From Streptomyces sp. CB01635 (GTDB lineage Bacteria; Actinomycetota; Actinomycetes; Streptomycetales; Streptomycetaceae), in NCBI RefSeq assembly GCF_002803065.1, contig NZ_NNBL01000001.1, forward strand, positions 34,722 to 98,721: 64,000 nucleotides of DNA, in the 5' to 3' direction. The translations under genes and the position numbers were made by a program. The notes beneath the pieces are model-generated. The model made no database searches. It was not told the origin of the DNA and saw only the letters and a list, made by a program, of their open reading frames with translations. Positions 26,778 through 35,452 of the stretch are shown in pieces (within the stretch, counting starts at the first letter, position 1; each line of letters opens with the position of its first letter).

Positions 26778-27002
26778 GCCATCGACCGGCGGCGCACAGC
26801 CCAGGCAGGACAGGCTTCGGGCCCGGCGCCGGCGGGCAATAAGTCGGGTGACGAGACGGGCCGTACCGTGCGACCATCTTTCAGGTCGGCGGCACGGCCG
26901 CCCCGGGAATCTACGGACGCCCCGGGACGTTGTGTCAGTCGATGGACCACGCTGTCATGCGCGGACCGTCACCAGTTCGTATCACCTCGACGTAAGGATC
27001 CA

Positions 27003-28511
27003 ATGACCTCCTCTTCTTCCCCTTCCCAGGACGCGCAGAGCTTCGCGCAGAACAACCCCGAAGGTCTTCGGGCCGATGCCCTGATGGAAGAGGACGTCGC
27101 CTGGAGCCACGAGATCGACGGAGAGCGGGACGGCGACCAGTTCGACCGCTCCGAGCGTGCGGCCCTGCGCCGCGTCGCCGGCCTCTCCACCGAGCTCGAG
27201 GACGTCACCGAAGTCGAGTACCGGCAGCTCCGCCTGGAGCGGGTCGTGCTCGTCGGTGTGTGGACCTCGGGAACGGTGAACGACGCGGAGAACTCCCTCG
27301 CGGAGCTGGCCGCCCTCGCCGAGACCGCCGGCGCCCTGGTGCTCGACGGCGTCATCCAGCGCCGGGACAAGCCCGACGCGGCGACGTACATCGGCTCGGG
27401 CAAGGCACTGGAGCTGCGCGACATCGTCCTCGAGACCGGAGCCGACACCGTCGTGTGTGACGGTGAGCTCAGCCCCGGCCAGCTCATCCACCTCGAAGAC
27501 GTCGTCAAGGTCAAGGTGGTCGACAGGACCGCCCTGATCCTCGACATCTTCGCCCAGCACGCCAAGTCCCGAGAGGGCAAGGCGCAGGTCGCCCTCGCGC
27601 AGATGCAGTACATGCTGCCGCGACTGCGCGGCTGGGGTCAGTCGCTCTCCCGGCAGATGGGTGGCGGTGGCTCCTCCGGCTCCGGCGGCGGCATGGCCAC
27701 CCGTGGTCCCGGTGAGACCAAGATCGAGACGGACCGGCGACGGATCCGCGAGAAGATGGCGAAGATGCGCCGGGAGATCGCGGAGATGAAGACCGGCCGC
27801 GAGATCAAGCGCCAGGAGCGCAAGCGCAACAAGGTGCCTTCGGTGGCCATCGCCGGATACACCAACGCGGGCAAGTCGTCCCTGCTCAACCGCCTGACGG
27901 GCGCCGGTGTCCTGGTGGAGAACGCCCTGTTCGCCACCCTCGACCCGACCGTCCGCAGGGCGGAGACGCCCAGCGGCCGGCTGTACACGCTGGCCGACAC
28001 GGTCGGCTTTGTGCGGCACCTGCCTCACCACCTCGTCGAGGCGTTCCGCTCCACGATGGAGGAGGTCGGTGAATCCGACCTGATCCTGCACGTGGTGGAC
28101 GGATCGCACCCGGCGCCGGAGGAGCAGCTGGCCGCCGTACGCGAGGTCATCCGCGACGTGGGCGCCACGAAGGTGCCCGAGATCGTGGTGATCAACAAGG
28201 CGGACGCGGCCGACCCGCTCGTCCTCCAGCGGCTGCTGCGCGTCGAGAAGCGCGCGATCGCGGTGTCGGCCCGCACCGGGCTCGGCATGGACAAGCTGCT
28301 CGCGATCATCGACGACGAGCTGCCGCGTCCCGAGGTCGAGATCGAGGCGCTCGTGCCGTACACGCATGGCCAGCTGGTCGCGCGTGCGCACGCCGACGGC
28401 GAGGTGATCTCCGAGGAGCACACCCCGGACGGCACCCTGCTCAAGGCGCGGGTGCACGAGGAACTCGCCGCAGAGTTCGCGCCGTACCTTCCGGCGGCGG
28501 CCGCGAGCTGA
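27003..28511 (+). CDS. hflX: Ribosome-associated GTPase HflX
   Basis: A 502-residue HflX. The N-terminal HflX domain (about 75-270) includes TYIGSGKALELRDIV, and a Gly/Ser-rich linker (GGGGSSGSGGG) precedes GPGETKIETDRR. The GTPase G1 motif is GYTNAGKS (285-292), with DTVGFVRHLP as G3 and NKAD as G4. HflX splits or rescues stalled ribosomes, for example after heat or antibiotics. ATG 27003 is preceded by AAGGA at 5 bases. The frame is open to 26868 but that part lacks a ribosome site. A strong terminator follows. Confidence 0.95.
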   Translation: MTSSSSPSQDAQSFAQNNPEGLRADALMEEDVAWSHEIDGERDGDQFDRSERAALRRVAGLSTELEDVTEVEYRQLRLERVVLVGVWTSGTVNDAENSLAELAALAETAGALVLDGVIQRRDKPDAATYIGSGKALELRDIVLETGADTVVCDGELSPGQLIHLEDVVKVKVVDRTALILDIFAQHAKSREGKAQVALAQMQYMLPRLRGWGQSLSRQMGGGGSSGSGGGMATRGPGETKIETDRRRIREKMAKMRREIAEMKTGREIKRQERKRNKVPSVAIAGYTNAGKSSLLNRLTGAGVLVENALFATLDPTVRRAETPSGRLYTLADTVGFVRHLPHHLVEAFRSTMEEVGESDLILHVVDGSHPAPEEQLAAVREVIRDVGATKVPEIVVINKADAADPLVLQRLLRVEKRAIAVSARTGLGMDKLLAIIDDELPRPEVEIEALVPYTHGQLVARAHADGEVISEEHTPDGTLLKARVHEELAAEFAPYLPAAAAS

Positions 28512-28547
28512 CGCTCCGGCAGCAGCCGGGCCTCCTGTGCCGACGGC

Positions 28548-28583
28548 GAGGGCCCGCCCCCAACTTCCTGGGGGCGGGCCCTC
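28548..28583. terminator. Bidirectional terminator after hflX
   Basis: A perfect 14-base stem (28548-28561 with 28570-28583) with an 8-base loop lies between convergent hflX and the first serine peptidase gene, with TTCGTTCGG following on the plus strand. Confidence 0.85.
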
Positions 28584-28605
28584 GTTCGTTCGGTGAAGCC
28601 GGCGG

Positions 28606-29808
28606 TTACTGGCTGCCGTACTTCTCGCTCATCGTGTCGAAGACCTGCTGGGCGCCCTTGCCCAGCTGCGGTCCGGCCAGCCAGGTGTTCCCGGCCGGGC
28701 CGATCGACGTGTTCGACACCAGCTGCGTCTTCCCGTCGACCATCCGGAACCAGCCGCCACCGGACGAACCGCCGGTCATGGTGCAGCCGATGCGGTACAT
28801 CGTCGGCATGTCGGGGCTGAGGGAGAGACGGCCCGGGCGGTCGATGCACTTGTGCATCAGCTGGCCGTTGAACGGCGGCGCGGCCGGGTAGCCCCAGGCG
28901 CCCATGCTGCTGACCGACTGGACCGCCGGCTCGGAGAAGTCGACGGGCAGCGCGTTGCCGACGGTCTCCTCAAGAGACTTGGAACCCTGCTCCGGCTTCA
29001 CGTGCAGCACCGCGTAGTCGTACGGAGCGCCCGCACCGCCCGACTCGGCGCCCGTGTCGATCCACTCGTTGGAGGTGGAGGCCCAGTCGGCCCAGAAGGT
29101 GCCGTACGGGGCGATCTCCTGCGGGGCCGCGTTCTGCAGCTGCGCCTCGGACTTGCCCAGGTCGTTGTAGGCCGGGACGAAGGCGATGTTGCGGTACCAG
29201 CCGCCCGCCGAGCCCGCGTGCACGCAGTGACCCGCGGTCCAGACGAGGTTGGACTTGCCCGGGTTGCGCGGGTCCTTCACGACGGTGCCGGAGCAGACCA
29301 TCGAACCCTCGGGCGAGTCGAAGAAGACCTTGCCGACCGGGGCGGCGTTGTCGTGGTACGGGGTCTTCTCGGGCACGGCCTTGACGGGCTGCGGCTCAGG
29401 GTCCGTGGCGCCCTGGTCGGCCGAGGCGTCCTTCGCGGCGATCGTCTTGTCCGGGTCCTTGGCGGACTTCATCCGCTCGGGCTTCCAGTGGTCCTTGATG
29501 ACCGGGTTGACGAAGTCCTTGGCCTCGCGCAGCCAGTCGTCCTTGTCCCAGTTCTTCCAGGCGCCGTTCTGCCACTTGTCCGGGTCGATGCCGTGCTTCT
29601 TGAGCTGGTCGGCGATGCCCCCGGGCAGCTGGCCGTTGGATCCGTCGCCGGCGCCCTGTGAAGCGGAGGCGGCCGACTTGTCACTCGTCTTGTCGTCGCT
29701 CGGGCCGCAGGCCGTGGCGGTGAGCGCCAGGGCCGCGGCGAGCCCCGTAGCGGCGAGGACGGTACGCCGGCCCCGGCTCCGCATGGATGACGGACGTGTG
29801 GAACGCAT
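28606..29808 (-). CDS. Trypsin-like serine peptidase lipoprotein (paralogue 1)
   Basis: A 400-residue exported lipoprotein. A basic N-terminus and hydrophobic segment end in lipobox TATAC (Cys34). A disordered Ser/Lys/Gly linker is followed by a Trp-rich module (WQNGAWKNWDKDDWLREA, about 79-96) and a chymotrypsin-fold domain. The catalytic triad is His194 (WTAGHCVH), Asp264 (PYDYAVLHV) and Ser349 (TGGSSGGGW). Two Cys pairs (172/195 and 321/342) could form disulfides. ATG 29808 is used, with a weak GGGGG upstream. It is a tandem paralogue of the next gene. Substrate unknown; it may act on wall or secreted proteins. Confidence 0.88.
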   Translation of the reverse strand: MRSTRPSSMRSRGRRTVLAATGLAAALALTATACGPSDDKTSDKSAASASQGAGDGSNGQLPGGIADQLKKHGIDPDKWQNGAWKNWDKDDWLREAKDFVNPVIKDHWKPERMKSAKDPDKTIAAKDASADQGATDPEPQPVKAVPEKTPYHDNAAPVGKVFFDSPEGSMVCSGTVVKDPRNPGKSNLVWTAGHCVHAGSAGGWYRNIAFVPAYNDLGKSEAQLQNAAPQEIAPYGTFWADWASTSNEWIDTGAESGGAGAPYDYAVLHVKPEQGSKSLEETVGNALPVDFSEPAVQSVSSMGAWGYPAAPPFNGQLMHKCIDRPGRLSLSPDMPTMYRIGCTMTGGSSGGGWFRMVDGKTQLVSNTSIGPAGNTWLAGPQLGKGAQQVFDTMSEKYGSQ

Positions 29809-29921
29809 GGTGCAGTTACCCCCGTTGAGCGAATATGTCATGAGCTTGTCAGGTCCGGACTGGGCTCCGTGCGGAGATCTCGGACGCAGCACCCCACTAT
29901 GCCTGTGGAGTTGGGGACGAA

Positions 29922-29960
29922 CGGCGGCGGGGTGGTGAAGGTTGCGTCACCCCGCCGCCG
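29922..29960 (-). terminator. Terminator of the second serine peptidase gene
   Basis: A perfect 13-base stem (29922-29934 with 29948-29960) with a 13-base loop lies 58 bases past the 30018 stop. It separates the two paralogous peptidase genes, which therefore probably have separate promoters. Confidence 0.75.
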
Positions 29961-30017
29961 CCCATTGCCTGCCGGTTGGCGGTGCCTGCGTGCGGGCTGC
30001 CTACGGGCGGTACCTGC

Positions 30018-31244
30018 CTACTGGCCGGCGTACTTCTTGCTGACCGCGTCGTAAATTCCCTTGGCCTCCTTGCCGAGGCGCGGGCCCGCGAGCCAGCCGG
30101 CCGTCACCGGGCCGATCGACGTGTTCGACACCAGCGACGGCTTGCCGCTGGAGCCTTGCGCGATCCAGCCGCCACCGGACGAACCGCCGGTCATGGTGCA
30201 TCCGATGCGGTACATCGTCGGCTCGGCCTTCGCCAGCGAGAGCCGGCCCGGCTTGTCGGCGCACTGGTACAGCGTCTGGCCGTCGTACGGCGGCGCTGCC
30301 GGGTAGCCCTTCGCCGTCATCGTCGCGATCTTGGGCACCGCGGGGGCGTTGAAGTCGACCGGTACGGCCGTACCGACCGCCTCCTCAAGGGACTTGCCCT
30401 CGCTGCCCTTCTCCGGCGTGACCTGGATGACCGCGAAGTCGTACGGCGCGCCCTGCCCGCCCGTCGGGCCGCCCTGCTCGATCCACTGGTCGGACGTCTG
30501 CGCCCACGCGCCCCACCAGACGCCGTACGGAGCGACCTCTTCCTTGGTGGCGGTCTTGAGCTGCTCGTCCGACAGGCCCGCGTTGTTGTACGAGGGCACG
30601 AAGGCGATGTTGCGGTACCAGCCGCCGTTCTTGCCGGCGTGCACGCAGTGGCCCGCGGTCCACACCATGTTCGACTTGCCCGGGTGTGCGGGGTCCGTGA
30701 CGACCGTCGCCGAACAGACCATCGACCCCTCGGGGCCGTCAAAGAAGAGCTTTCCGGCGTACGGCGCGCTGTCGTGGTACGGCGTGCCGACGGCCGCGGC
30801 CTTCACCGGCTGCGGCGTCGGGTCCGTCACACCCTGGTCGCCCGAGATGTCGTTGTCGTCGACCTCGTTGTCCGGGTTCTTGTCGGCGTCACGCATCCGG
30901 TCCGGGTCCCACAGACCGTCGATGATGGGGTTGACGTAGTCCTGCGCCTCACGCAGCCACTTGTCCTTGTCCCAGTTCTTCCACTCGCCGTTCTTCCACT
31001 TGTCCAGATCAATACCGTGCTCCTTGAGCCGGTCCTTGATGTCGTCCGGGATCTGGATCTTGTCGCTGCCGCCCTGCGTCGCGGCCGCGGTCGGCTTCGA
31101 GTCCGCGTTGTCGTCGCCAGGACCGCACGCGGTGGCGGTGAGCGCGAGCGCCGCACCGATGGCGAGAGCGGCCGCCACGGGGGAGGTTCTGCGGCGCACG
31201 CTCCTCCCGAGCTGAACGGTCAAGAGCGGACGTATGGGTCGCAT
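30018..31244 (-). CDS. Trypsin-like serine peptidase lipoprotein (paralogue 2)
   Basis: A 408-residue lipoprotein with the same plan as its neighbour: signal peptide with lipobox TATAC (Cys40), linker, Trp-rich module (WKNGEWKNWDKDKWLREA, about 83-100) and serine-peptidase domain with His199 (WTAGHCVH), Asp269 (PYDFAVIQV) and Ser356 (TGGSSGGGW). The two proteins agree over almost the full length, so this is a tandem duplication. ATG 31244 follows GGGGGA. The frame is open far upstream on this strand, but that is a shadow of the siderophore genes. It is divergent from the siderophore cluster. Confidence 0.88.
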   Translation of the reverse strand: MRPIRPLLTVQLGRSVRRRTSPVAAALAIGAALALTATACGPGDDNADSKPTAAATQGGSDKIQIPDDIKDRLKEHGIDLDKWKNGEWKNWDKDKWLREAQDYVNPIIDGLWDPDRMRDADKNPDNEVDDNDISGDQGVTDPTPQPVKAAAVGTPYHDSAPYAGKLFFDGPEGSMVCSATVVTDPAHPGKSNMVWTAGHCVHAGKNGGWYRNIAFVPSYNNAGLSDEQLKTATKEEVAPYGVWWGAWAQTSDQWIEQGGPTGGQGAPYDFAVIQVTPEKGSEGKSLEEAVGTAVPVDFNAPAVPKIATMTAKGYPAAPPYDGQTLYQCADKPGRLSLAKAEPTMYRIGCTMTGGSSGGGWIAQGSSGKPSLVSNTSIGPVTAGWLAGPRLGKEAKGIYDAVSKKYAGQ

Positions 31245-31628
31245 GTCGTGAATCCCCCTGGGCTCCGAGAACTGTGCAGTGCCGGCCGCCGGCGGTCGTG
31301 AACCGGTCGCGCCACGCTCGGCACTTGCTGTGCCTCGCCCCGCGACCGAACCCTCCGCCCTCCGTCGAACGGCAACCCACCCTATGCGCGCGCTGCGGGT
31401 GACTATCCACGGAACGGCAACGGTTCCGTCACGGCAGGGATCTTCCGCGGGCCAAGGATTTTCCGCCGACCCGTGATCCCGCGCAGTCACCGTCGTTGGT
31501 ACGTACGGGGGATTCGGCGCCGCCGCTCGATCCTTGGGGTTCGGCCCCGGACATACGTACGTCAACTGATCCCCCCACACCGAGAATTCGACCGGATCCA
31601 GCGGGATCCAGGGGGAGGACCAGCAGTC
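31245..31628. other. Divergent intergenic region, peptidase and siderophore genes
   Basis: This 384-base region has no supported gene. Two copies of the palindrome TACGTA within TACGTAC lie at 31500-31506 and 31554-31560. I found no copy of the TTAGGTTAGGCTAACCTAA-type iron box bound by DmdR/IdeR regulators here. GGGGGAGG at about 31612-31619 is part of the ribosome site of the aminotransferase gene. Confidence 0.5.
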
Positions 31629-33035
31629 GTGGCCGTCACCGAGCCTGCGCCCGCGGCGGTGCCCGCGGGGTATGAGGGAGGCGCCGCCCGTGAGGGCGCT
31701 GCCCAAGAGGGGATCCTGCGGCGGCAGTCCGCGCGGGAATCGGCGGCCCGCACTTATGCGCGCGCCCTGCCGATCGTGCCCGTGCGGGCGCGCGGCCTGA
31801 CCATCGAGGGCGCCGATGGACGCCGGTACCTCGACTGCCTCTCCGGCGCGGGCACGCTGGCCCTCGGCCACAACCACCCCGTCGTCCTCGAAGCGATCAG
31901 GCGCGTACTCGACTCCGGCGCCCCCCTGCACGTGCTCGATCTGGCCACCCCCGTAAAGGACGCCTTCACGACGGAACTCTTCCGCACGCTGCCCGCCGGG
32001 CTCGCCGAACGGGCACGGATCCAGTTCTGCGGACCGGCCGGCACCGACGCGGTGGAGGCCGCCCTGAAACTCGTCCGCACGGCCACCGGCCGCAGCGGAA
32101 TGCTCGCCTTCACCGGCGCCTACCACGGGATGACCGCGGGGGCGCTCGAAGCGTCCGGCGGGGCGCAGGACGTCAGGGTCGCGCGGCTGCCCTATCCGCA
32201 GGACTACCGCTGTCCCTTCGGCGTCGGCGGCGAGCGCGGCGCCGAACTCTCCGCGCGCTGGACCGAATCCCTCATCGATGACCCCAAGTCGGGGGTGCCG
32301 CACCCCGCCGGCATGATCCTCGAACCCGTCCAGGGGGAAGGCGGAGTGATTCCCGCGCCCGACTCCTGGATGCGCCGGATGCGCGAACTCACCGCGGCAC
32401 GCTCCATCCCGCTGATCGCCGACGAGGTCCAGACCGGAGTGGGCAGGACCGGCACCTTCTGGGCCGTCGAACACAGCGGAGTCGTGCCCGACGTCATGGT
32501 CCTGTCCAAGGCGATCGGCGGCAGCCTTCCCCTGGCCGTCGTCGTCTACCGGGACGACCTCGACGTCTGGCAACCCGGGGCCCACGCCGGCACGTTCCGC
32601 GGGAACCAGCTCGCCATGGCCGCCGGCGCCGCGACCCTCGCCTATGTCCGGGAGAACCGTCTCGCCGAACGCGCCGCCCTCCTGGGTGCCCGCATGGTGG
32701 GTCAGCTCCAGGGTCTCGCCGCCGAACACCCCTGCATCGGGGACGTACGGGGCCGCGGTCTGATGATCGGCGTCGAACTGGTCGACGTGGGCGCCGCCCA
32801 GGACCCGAACCGGCCCGCCGGACCCGACGCGCGCCCGCATCTTCCCGCGCCCGAACTCGCCGCGTCCGTGCAGCACGAATGCCTCCGTCGTGGACTCATC
32901 GTCGAGCTCGGCGGCCGCCACTCCAGCGTCGTACGCCTCCTGCCGCCCCTCACGATTACCGACGAACAGGCTGCCGCGGTCGTCGAGCGCCTCGCAGACG
33001 CCCTGGTCGAAGCGGCCCGCACCCATCGGGGATAG
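31629..33035 (+). CDS. Class III aminotransferase (diaminobutyrate--2-oxoglutarate type)
   Basis: A 468-residue PLP-dependent aminotransferase. The N-terminal segment has RTYARALPIVPVRARGLTI and a glycine-rich start of the domain (CLSGAGTLALGHNHP). PLP contacts include GAYHGMTAGAL, IADEVQTGVGRTGTFWA and the Schiff-base Lys in VLSKAIGGSLPL. This best matches L-2,4-diaminobutyrate:2-oxoglutarate aminotransferase (DABA family, RhbA-like), which makes diaminobutyrate from aspartate semialdehyde. GTG 31629 has GGAGG at 10 bases. It is the first gene of the siderophore cluster; diaminobutyrate or diaminopropane is the likely amine block. Confidence 0.88.
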   Translation: MAVTEPAPAAVPAGYEGGAAREGAAQEGILRRQSARESAARTYARALPIVPVRARGLTIEGADGRRYLDCLSGAGTLALGHNHPVVLEAIRRVLDSGAPLHVLDLATPVKDAFTTELFRTLPAGLAERARIQFCGPAGTDAVEAALKLVRTATGRSGMLAFTGAYHGMTAGALEASGGAQDVRVARLPYPQDYRCPFGVGGERGAELSARWTESLIDDPKSGVPHPAGMILEPVQGEGGVIPAPDSWMRRMRELTAARSIPLIADEVQTGVGRTGTFWAVEHSGVVPDVMVLSKAIGGSLPLAVVVYRDDLDVWQPGAHAGTFRGNQLAMAAGAATLAYVRENRLAERAALLGARMVGQLQGLAAEHPCIGDVRGRGLMIGVELVDVGAAQDPNRPAGPDARPHLPAPELAASVQHECLRRGLIVELGGRHSSVVRLLPPLTITDEQAAAVVERLADALVEAARTHRG

Positions 33036-33190
33036 CCCAGCCAGGACGGGCGCGTTCCGAGGCCCCACCCACCGGGCCGGGACCGCCACGACACCGACGA
33101 TCACGACACGGACCACCACGGACAGCCGCGGAACACCGGACAGTCCGGACAACCGCATCACGGAGTCAACTACCCCACAAGGAAGCCCCG

Positions 33191-35413
33191 TTGAACGCCA
33201 CTCCCGCACCCGACGACCGACACCGCCCCCAGGCGAGCGGAGCCTGCGACACGCAGCCCCAACTAGCCCCGGAATGCGGGACGACGGTCCCCCGGCAGAA
33301 GGACGGCAGCCAGGAGGCCGAGCATCTGCACGGCTCCACCGCCGACCTGCTGGAGCATCCCGACCCCGGCACCGCGGCCCAGGCCGCGGCCGTCGAGAAC
33401 CTGCTCCGCTGCTGGGTGCGGGAGAACGATCTGGCCGAACCCCCGCACGGCACTCTGCGTATCCCTCTGCCCGCAAGTGGCACCGCCCTCCTCATCCCTG
33501 TCCACCACTGGTCCGTGACCGGCTGGCACCGGTTCGGCATGCCCCATCTCCAGGACGGCCCGCTCGACGCCCCGCGCGTCGACGCCGTCACAGTCGCCGC
33601 CCTCCTGAGCCGCGAGGCATCGGGGCCGGGAAGTGCGCCCGCGGTGCGGGGCGGAGTCCCGGCGAGGGACGCCGGCGGAAGCGGCGCCGATGTCGCCGCA
33701 CGGGTGGGAGTCGTCCCGGGGCCGGCGCATACGCCGGACACCACGTCCGGCACGCACGCCGGGCCCGAGCCGGTCAACGGCCCGGCGCCGACCGCCTCGT
33801 CGCCGACCCCGAGCGTTCCCGCGCGCACGCAGGCCGTCCCGGAGGCCGTCGCTGCTGCCTCCGCCTCTATGGCCCCTCACCCGGAGACGCAGTCACCCCA
33901 TCCCGAGCCCTCTCGCCCGACCACCCCCCACCACTCCCACCCCACCCCCTCCGGCGACGGAGCCGACCTGGTGGGGCGCGTGGCCGACTCGGTTCGCCGC
34001 ACCGCCGACTTCATCGCTCACCGGCGCAGCAACCCCCGCGACACGACCGACCTCTTCCTGGCCGCCGAACAGTCCCTCCTGCTCGGCCACCCCCTGCACC
34101 CGACCCCGAAGAGTCGCGAGGGCCTGTCCGAGGCCGAATCCCGGCTCTATTCACCCGAGTTGCAGGGGTCCTTCCCCGTGCACTGGATGGCGGTGAACCG
34201 CTCGGTGCTCGCGATGGACTCGGCCTGGACCCAGCGAGGCCGCCCCCTCCCCGCGGACCAGCTCGCCCTCCAACTGGCCGGGACGGAACTGCCCCTGCCC
34301 GACGGCCACGCCGCGCTGCCGCTGCACCCCTGGCAGGTACGCGAGCTCAAGCACCGCCCCCAGGCTGCGGCCCTTCTGGACGCCGGCCTTCTGCGTGACC
34401 TCGGTCCGCATGGCGCCCCCTGGTACCCCACCTCCTCCGTCCGTACCCTCTACCAGCCCGACGCGTCGGCCATGCTGAAGCTCTCGCTCGGCCTGCGCAT
34501 CACCAATTCCCGTCGGGAGAACCTCCGTAAGGAACTCCACCGCGGCGTCGAGGTTCACCGACTGCTGCGCACCGGCCTCTTCGAGCAGTGGCAGGCCGCT
34601 CACCCGGGATTCGACATCGTTCGCGACCCGGCCTGGCTCGCCGTCAACGGCCCGGACGGCGAACCGGTGCCCGGCCTGGACGTGATGATCCGGAACAACC
34701 CGTTCGCACCCGGAGATGACGCAGCCTGCATTGCCGGCTTCGTGTCACCCAGGCCCCCGGCTCTGGCCCATGGGCAACGGGACCGCCAGCTCATGCGCTC
34801 CCGTCTCGCCGAGACCATCACCCGCCTCGCCGGCCGCACCGGACGCCCCCGCGGTGCCGTCGCCGCCGAGTGGTTCCTGCGCTACCTGGAACACGTCGTG
34901 CGCCCCGTGCTCTGGCTCGACAGCACCGCCGGCGTAGCCCTGGAGGCCCATCAGCAGAACACGCTGCTGCTGCTCGACCCCGAAGGCTGGCCCGTCGGCG
35001 GCCGCTACCGCGACAACCAGGGCTACTACTTCCGCGAGTCCCGGCGCGCCGAGCTGGACGGCCGGCTGCCCGGCATCGGCAGCCACAGCGACACCTTCGT
35101 CTCCGACGACGTCACCGACGAAAGGTTCGCCTACTACCTCGGGATCAACAACATCTTCGGTCTCATCGGCGCCTTCGGCTCCCAACAGCTGGCGGACGAA
35201 CGGCTGTTGCTCGCCGCCTTCCGCGGGTTCCTCTCCGATGTCGCGTCAGGCCCGGACAAGCTCCGCACCCCTCTGCCCAGATACCTCCTCGACTCCCCGG
35301 CCTTGCGCTGCAAGGCCAACCTCCTCACCCGCCTGCACGGACTCGACGAACTCGTGGGCCCCGTCGACACCCAGTCCGTCTACGTCACCATCGCCAACCC
35401 CCTTCATTCCTGA
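33191..35413 (+). CDS. NRPS-independent siderophore synthetase (IucA/IucC family) with insertion
   Basis: A 740-residue NIS synthetase, which adenylates a carboxylate (citrate or succinate-type) and couples it to an amine. Conserved motifs are GHPLHPTPKSREGL, LPLHPWQVREL, TLYQPDASAMLKLSLGLRIT and RDNQGYYFRE. A TTG start at 33191 preceded by AAGGA is the best start I can find; upstream sequence in this frame is a shadow of the aminotransferase. Between the N-terminal part and VADSVRRTADFI (about residues 145-255) lies a Pro/Ala/Ser/Thr-rich low-complexity insertion that most relatives lack. It is downstream of the aminotransferase with a 155-base gap, so it may have its own promoter. Confidence 0.86.
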   Translation: MNATPAPDDRHRPQASGACDTQPQLAPECGTTVPRQKDGSQEAEHLHGSTADLLEHPDPGTAAQAAAVENLLRCWVRENDLAEPPHGTLRIPLPASGTALLIPVHHWSVTGWHRFGMPHLQDGPLDAPRVDAVTVAALLSREASGPGSAPAVRGGVPARDAGGSGADVAARVGVVPGPAHTPDTTSGTHAGPEPVNGPAPTASSPTPSVPARTQAVPEAVAAASASMAPHPETQSPHPEPSRPTTPHHSHPTPSGDGADLVGRVADSVRRTADFIAHRRSNPRDTTDLFLAAEQSLLLGHPLHPTPKSREGLSEAESRLYSPELQGSFPVHWMAVNRSVLAMDSAWTQRGRPLPADQLALQLAGTELPLPDGHAALPLHPWQVRELKHRPQAAALLDAGLLRDLGPHGAPWYPTSSVRTLYQPDASAMLKLSLGLRITNSRRENLRKELHRGVEVHRLLRTGLFEQWQAAHPGFDIVRDPAWLAVNGPDGEPVPGLDVMIRNNPFAPGDDAACIAGFVSPRPPALAHGQRDRQLMRSRLAETITRLAGRTGRPRGAVAAEWFLRYLEHVVRPVLWLDSTAGVALEAHQQNTLLLLDPEGWPVGGRYRDNQGYYFRESRRAELDGRLPGIGSHSDTFVSDDVTDERFAYYLGINNIFGLIGAFGSQQLADERLLLAAFRGFLSDVASGPDKLRTPLPRYLLDSPALRCKANLLTRLHGLDELVGPVDTQSVYVTIANPLHS

Positions 35414-35452
35414 GGAACATGCCCCACCCCATCCCCTGAGAGGAACGTCGCC

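Noticed and set aside
31245..31628. Iron-regulatory DmdR/IdeR box in front of the siderophore genes
   Set aside because: No sequence close to TTAGGTTAGGCTAACCTAA is present.
31245..33476. In-frame upstream extension of the second serine peptidase
   Set aside because: The real protein starts with a signal peptide at 31244; the extension is antisense to the aminotransferase and looks non-coding.
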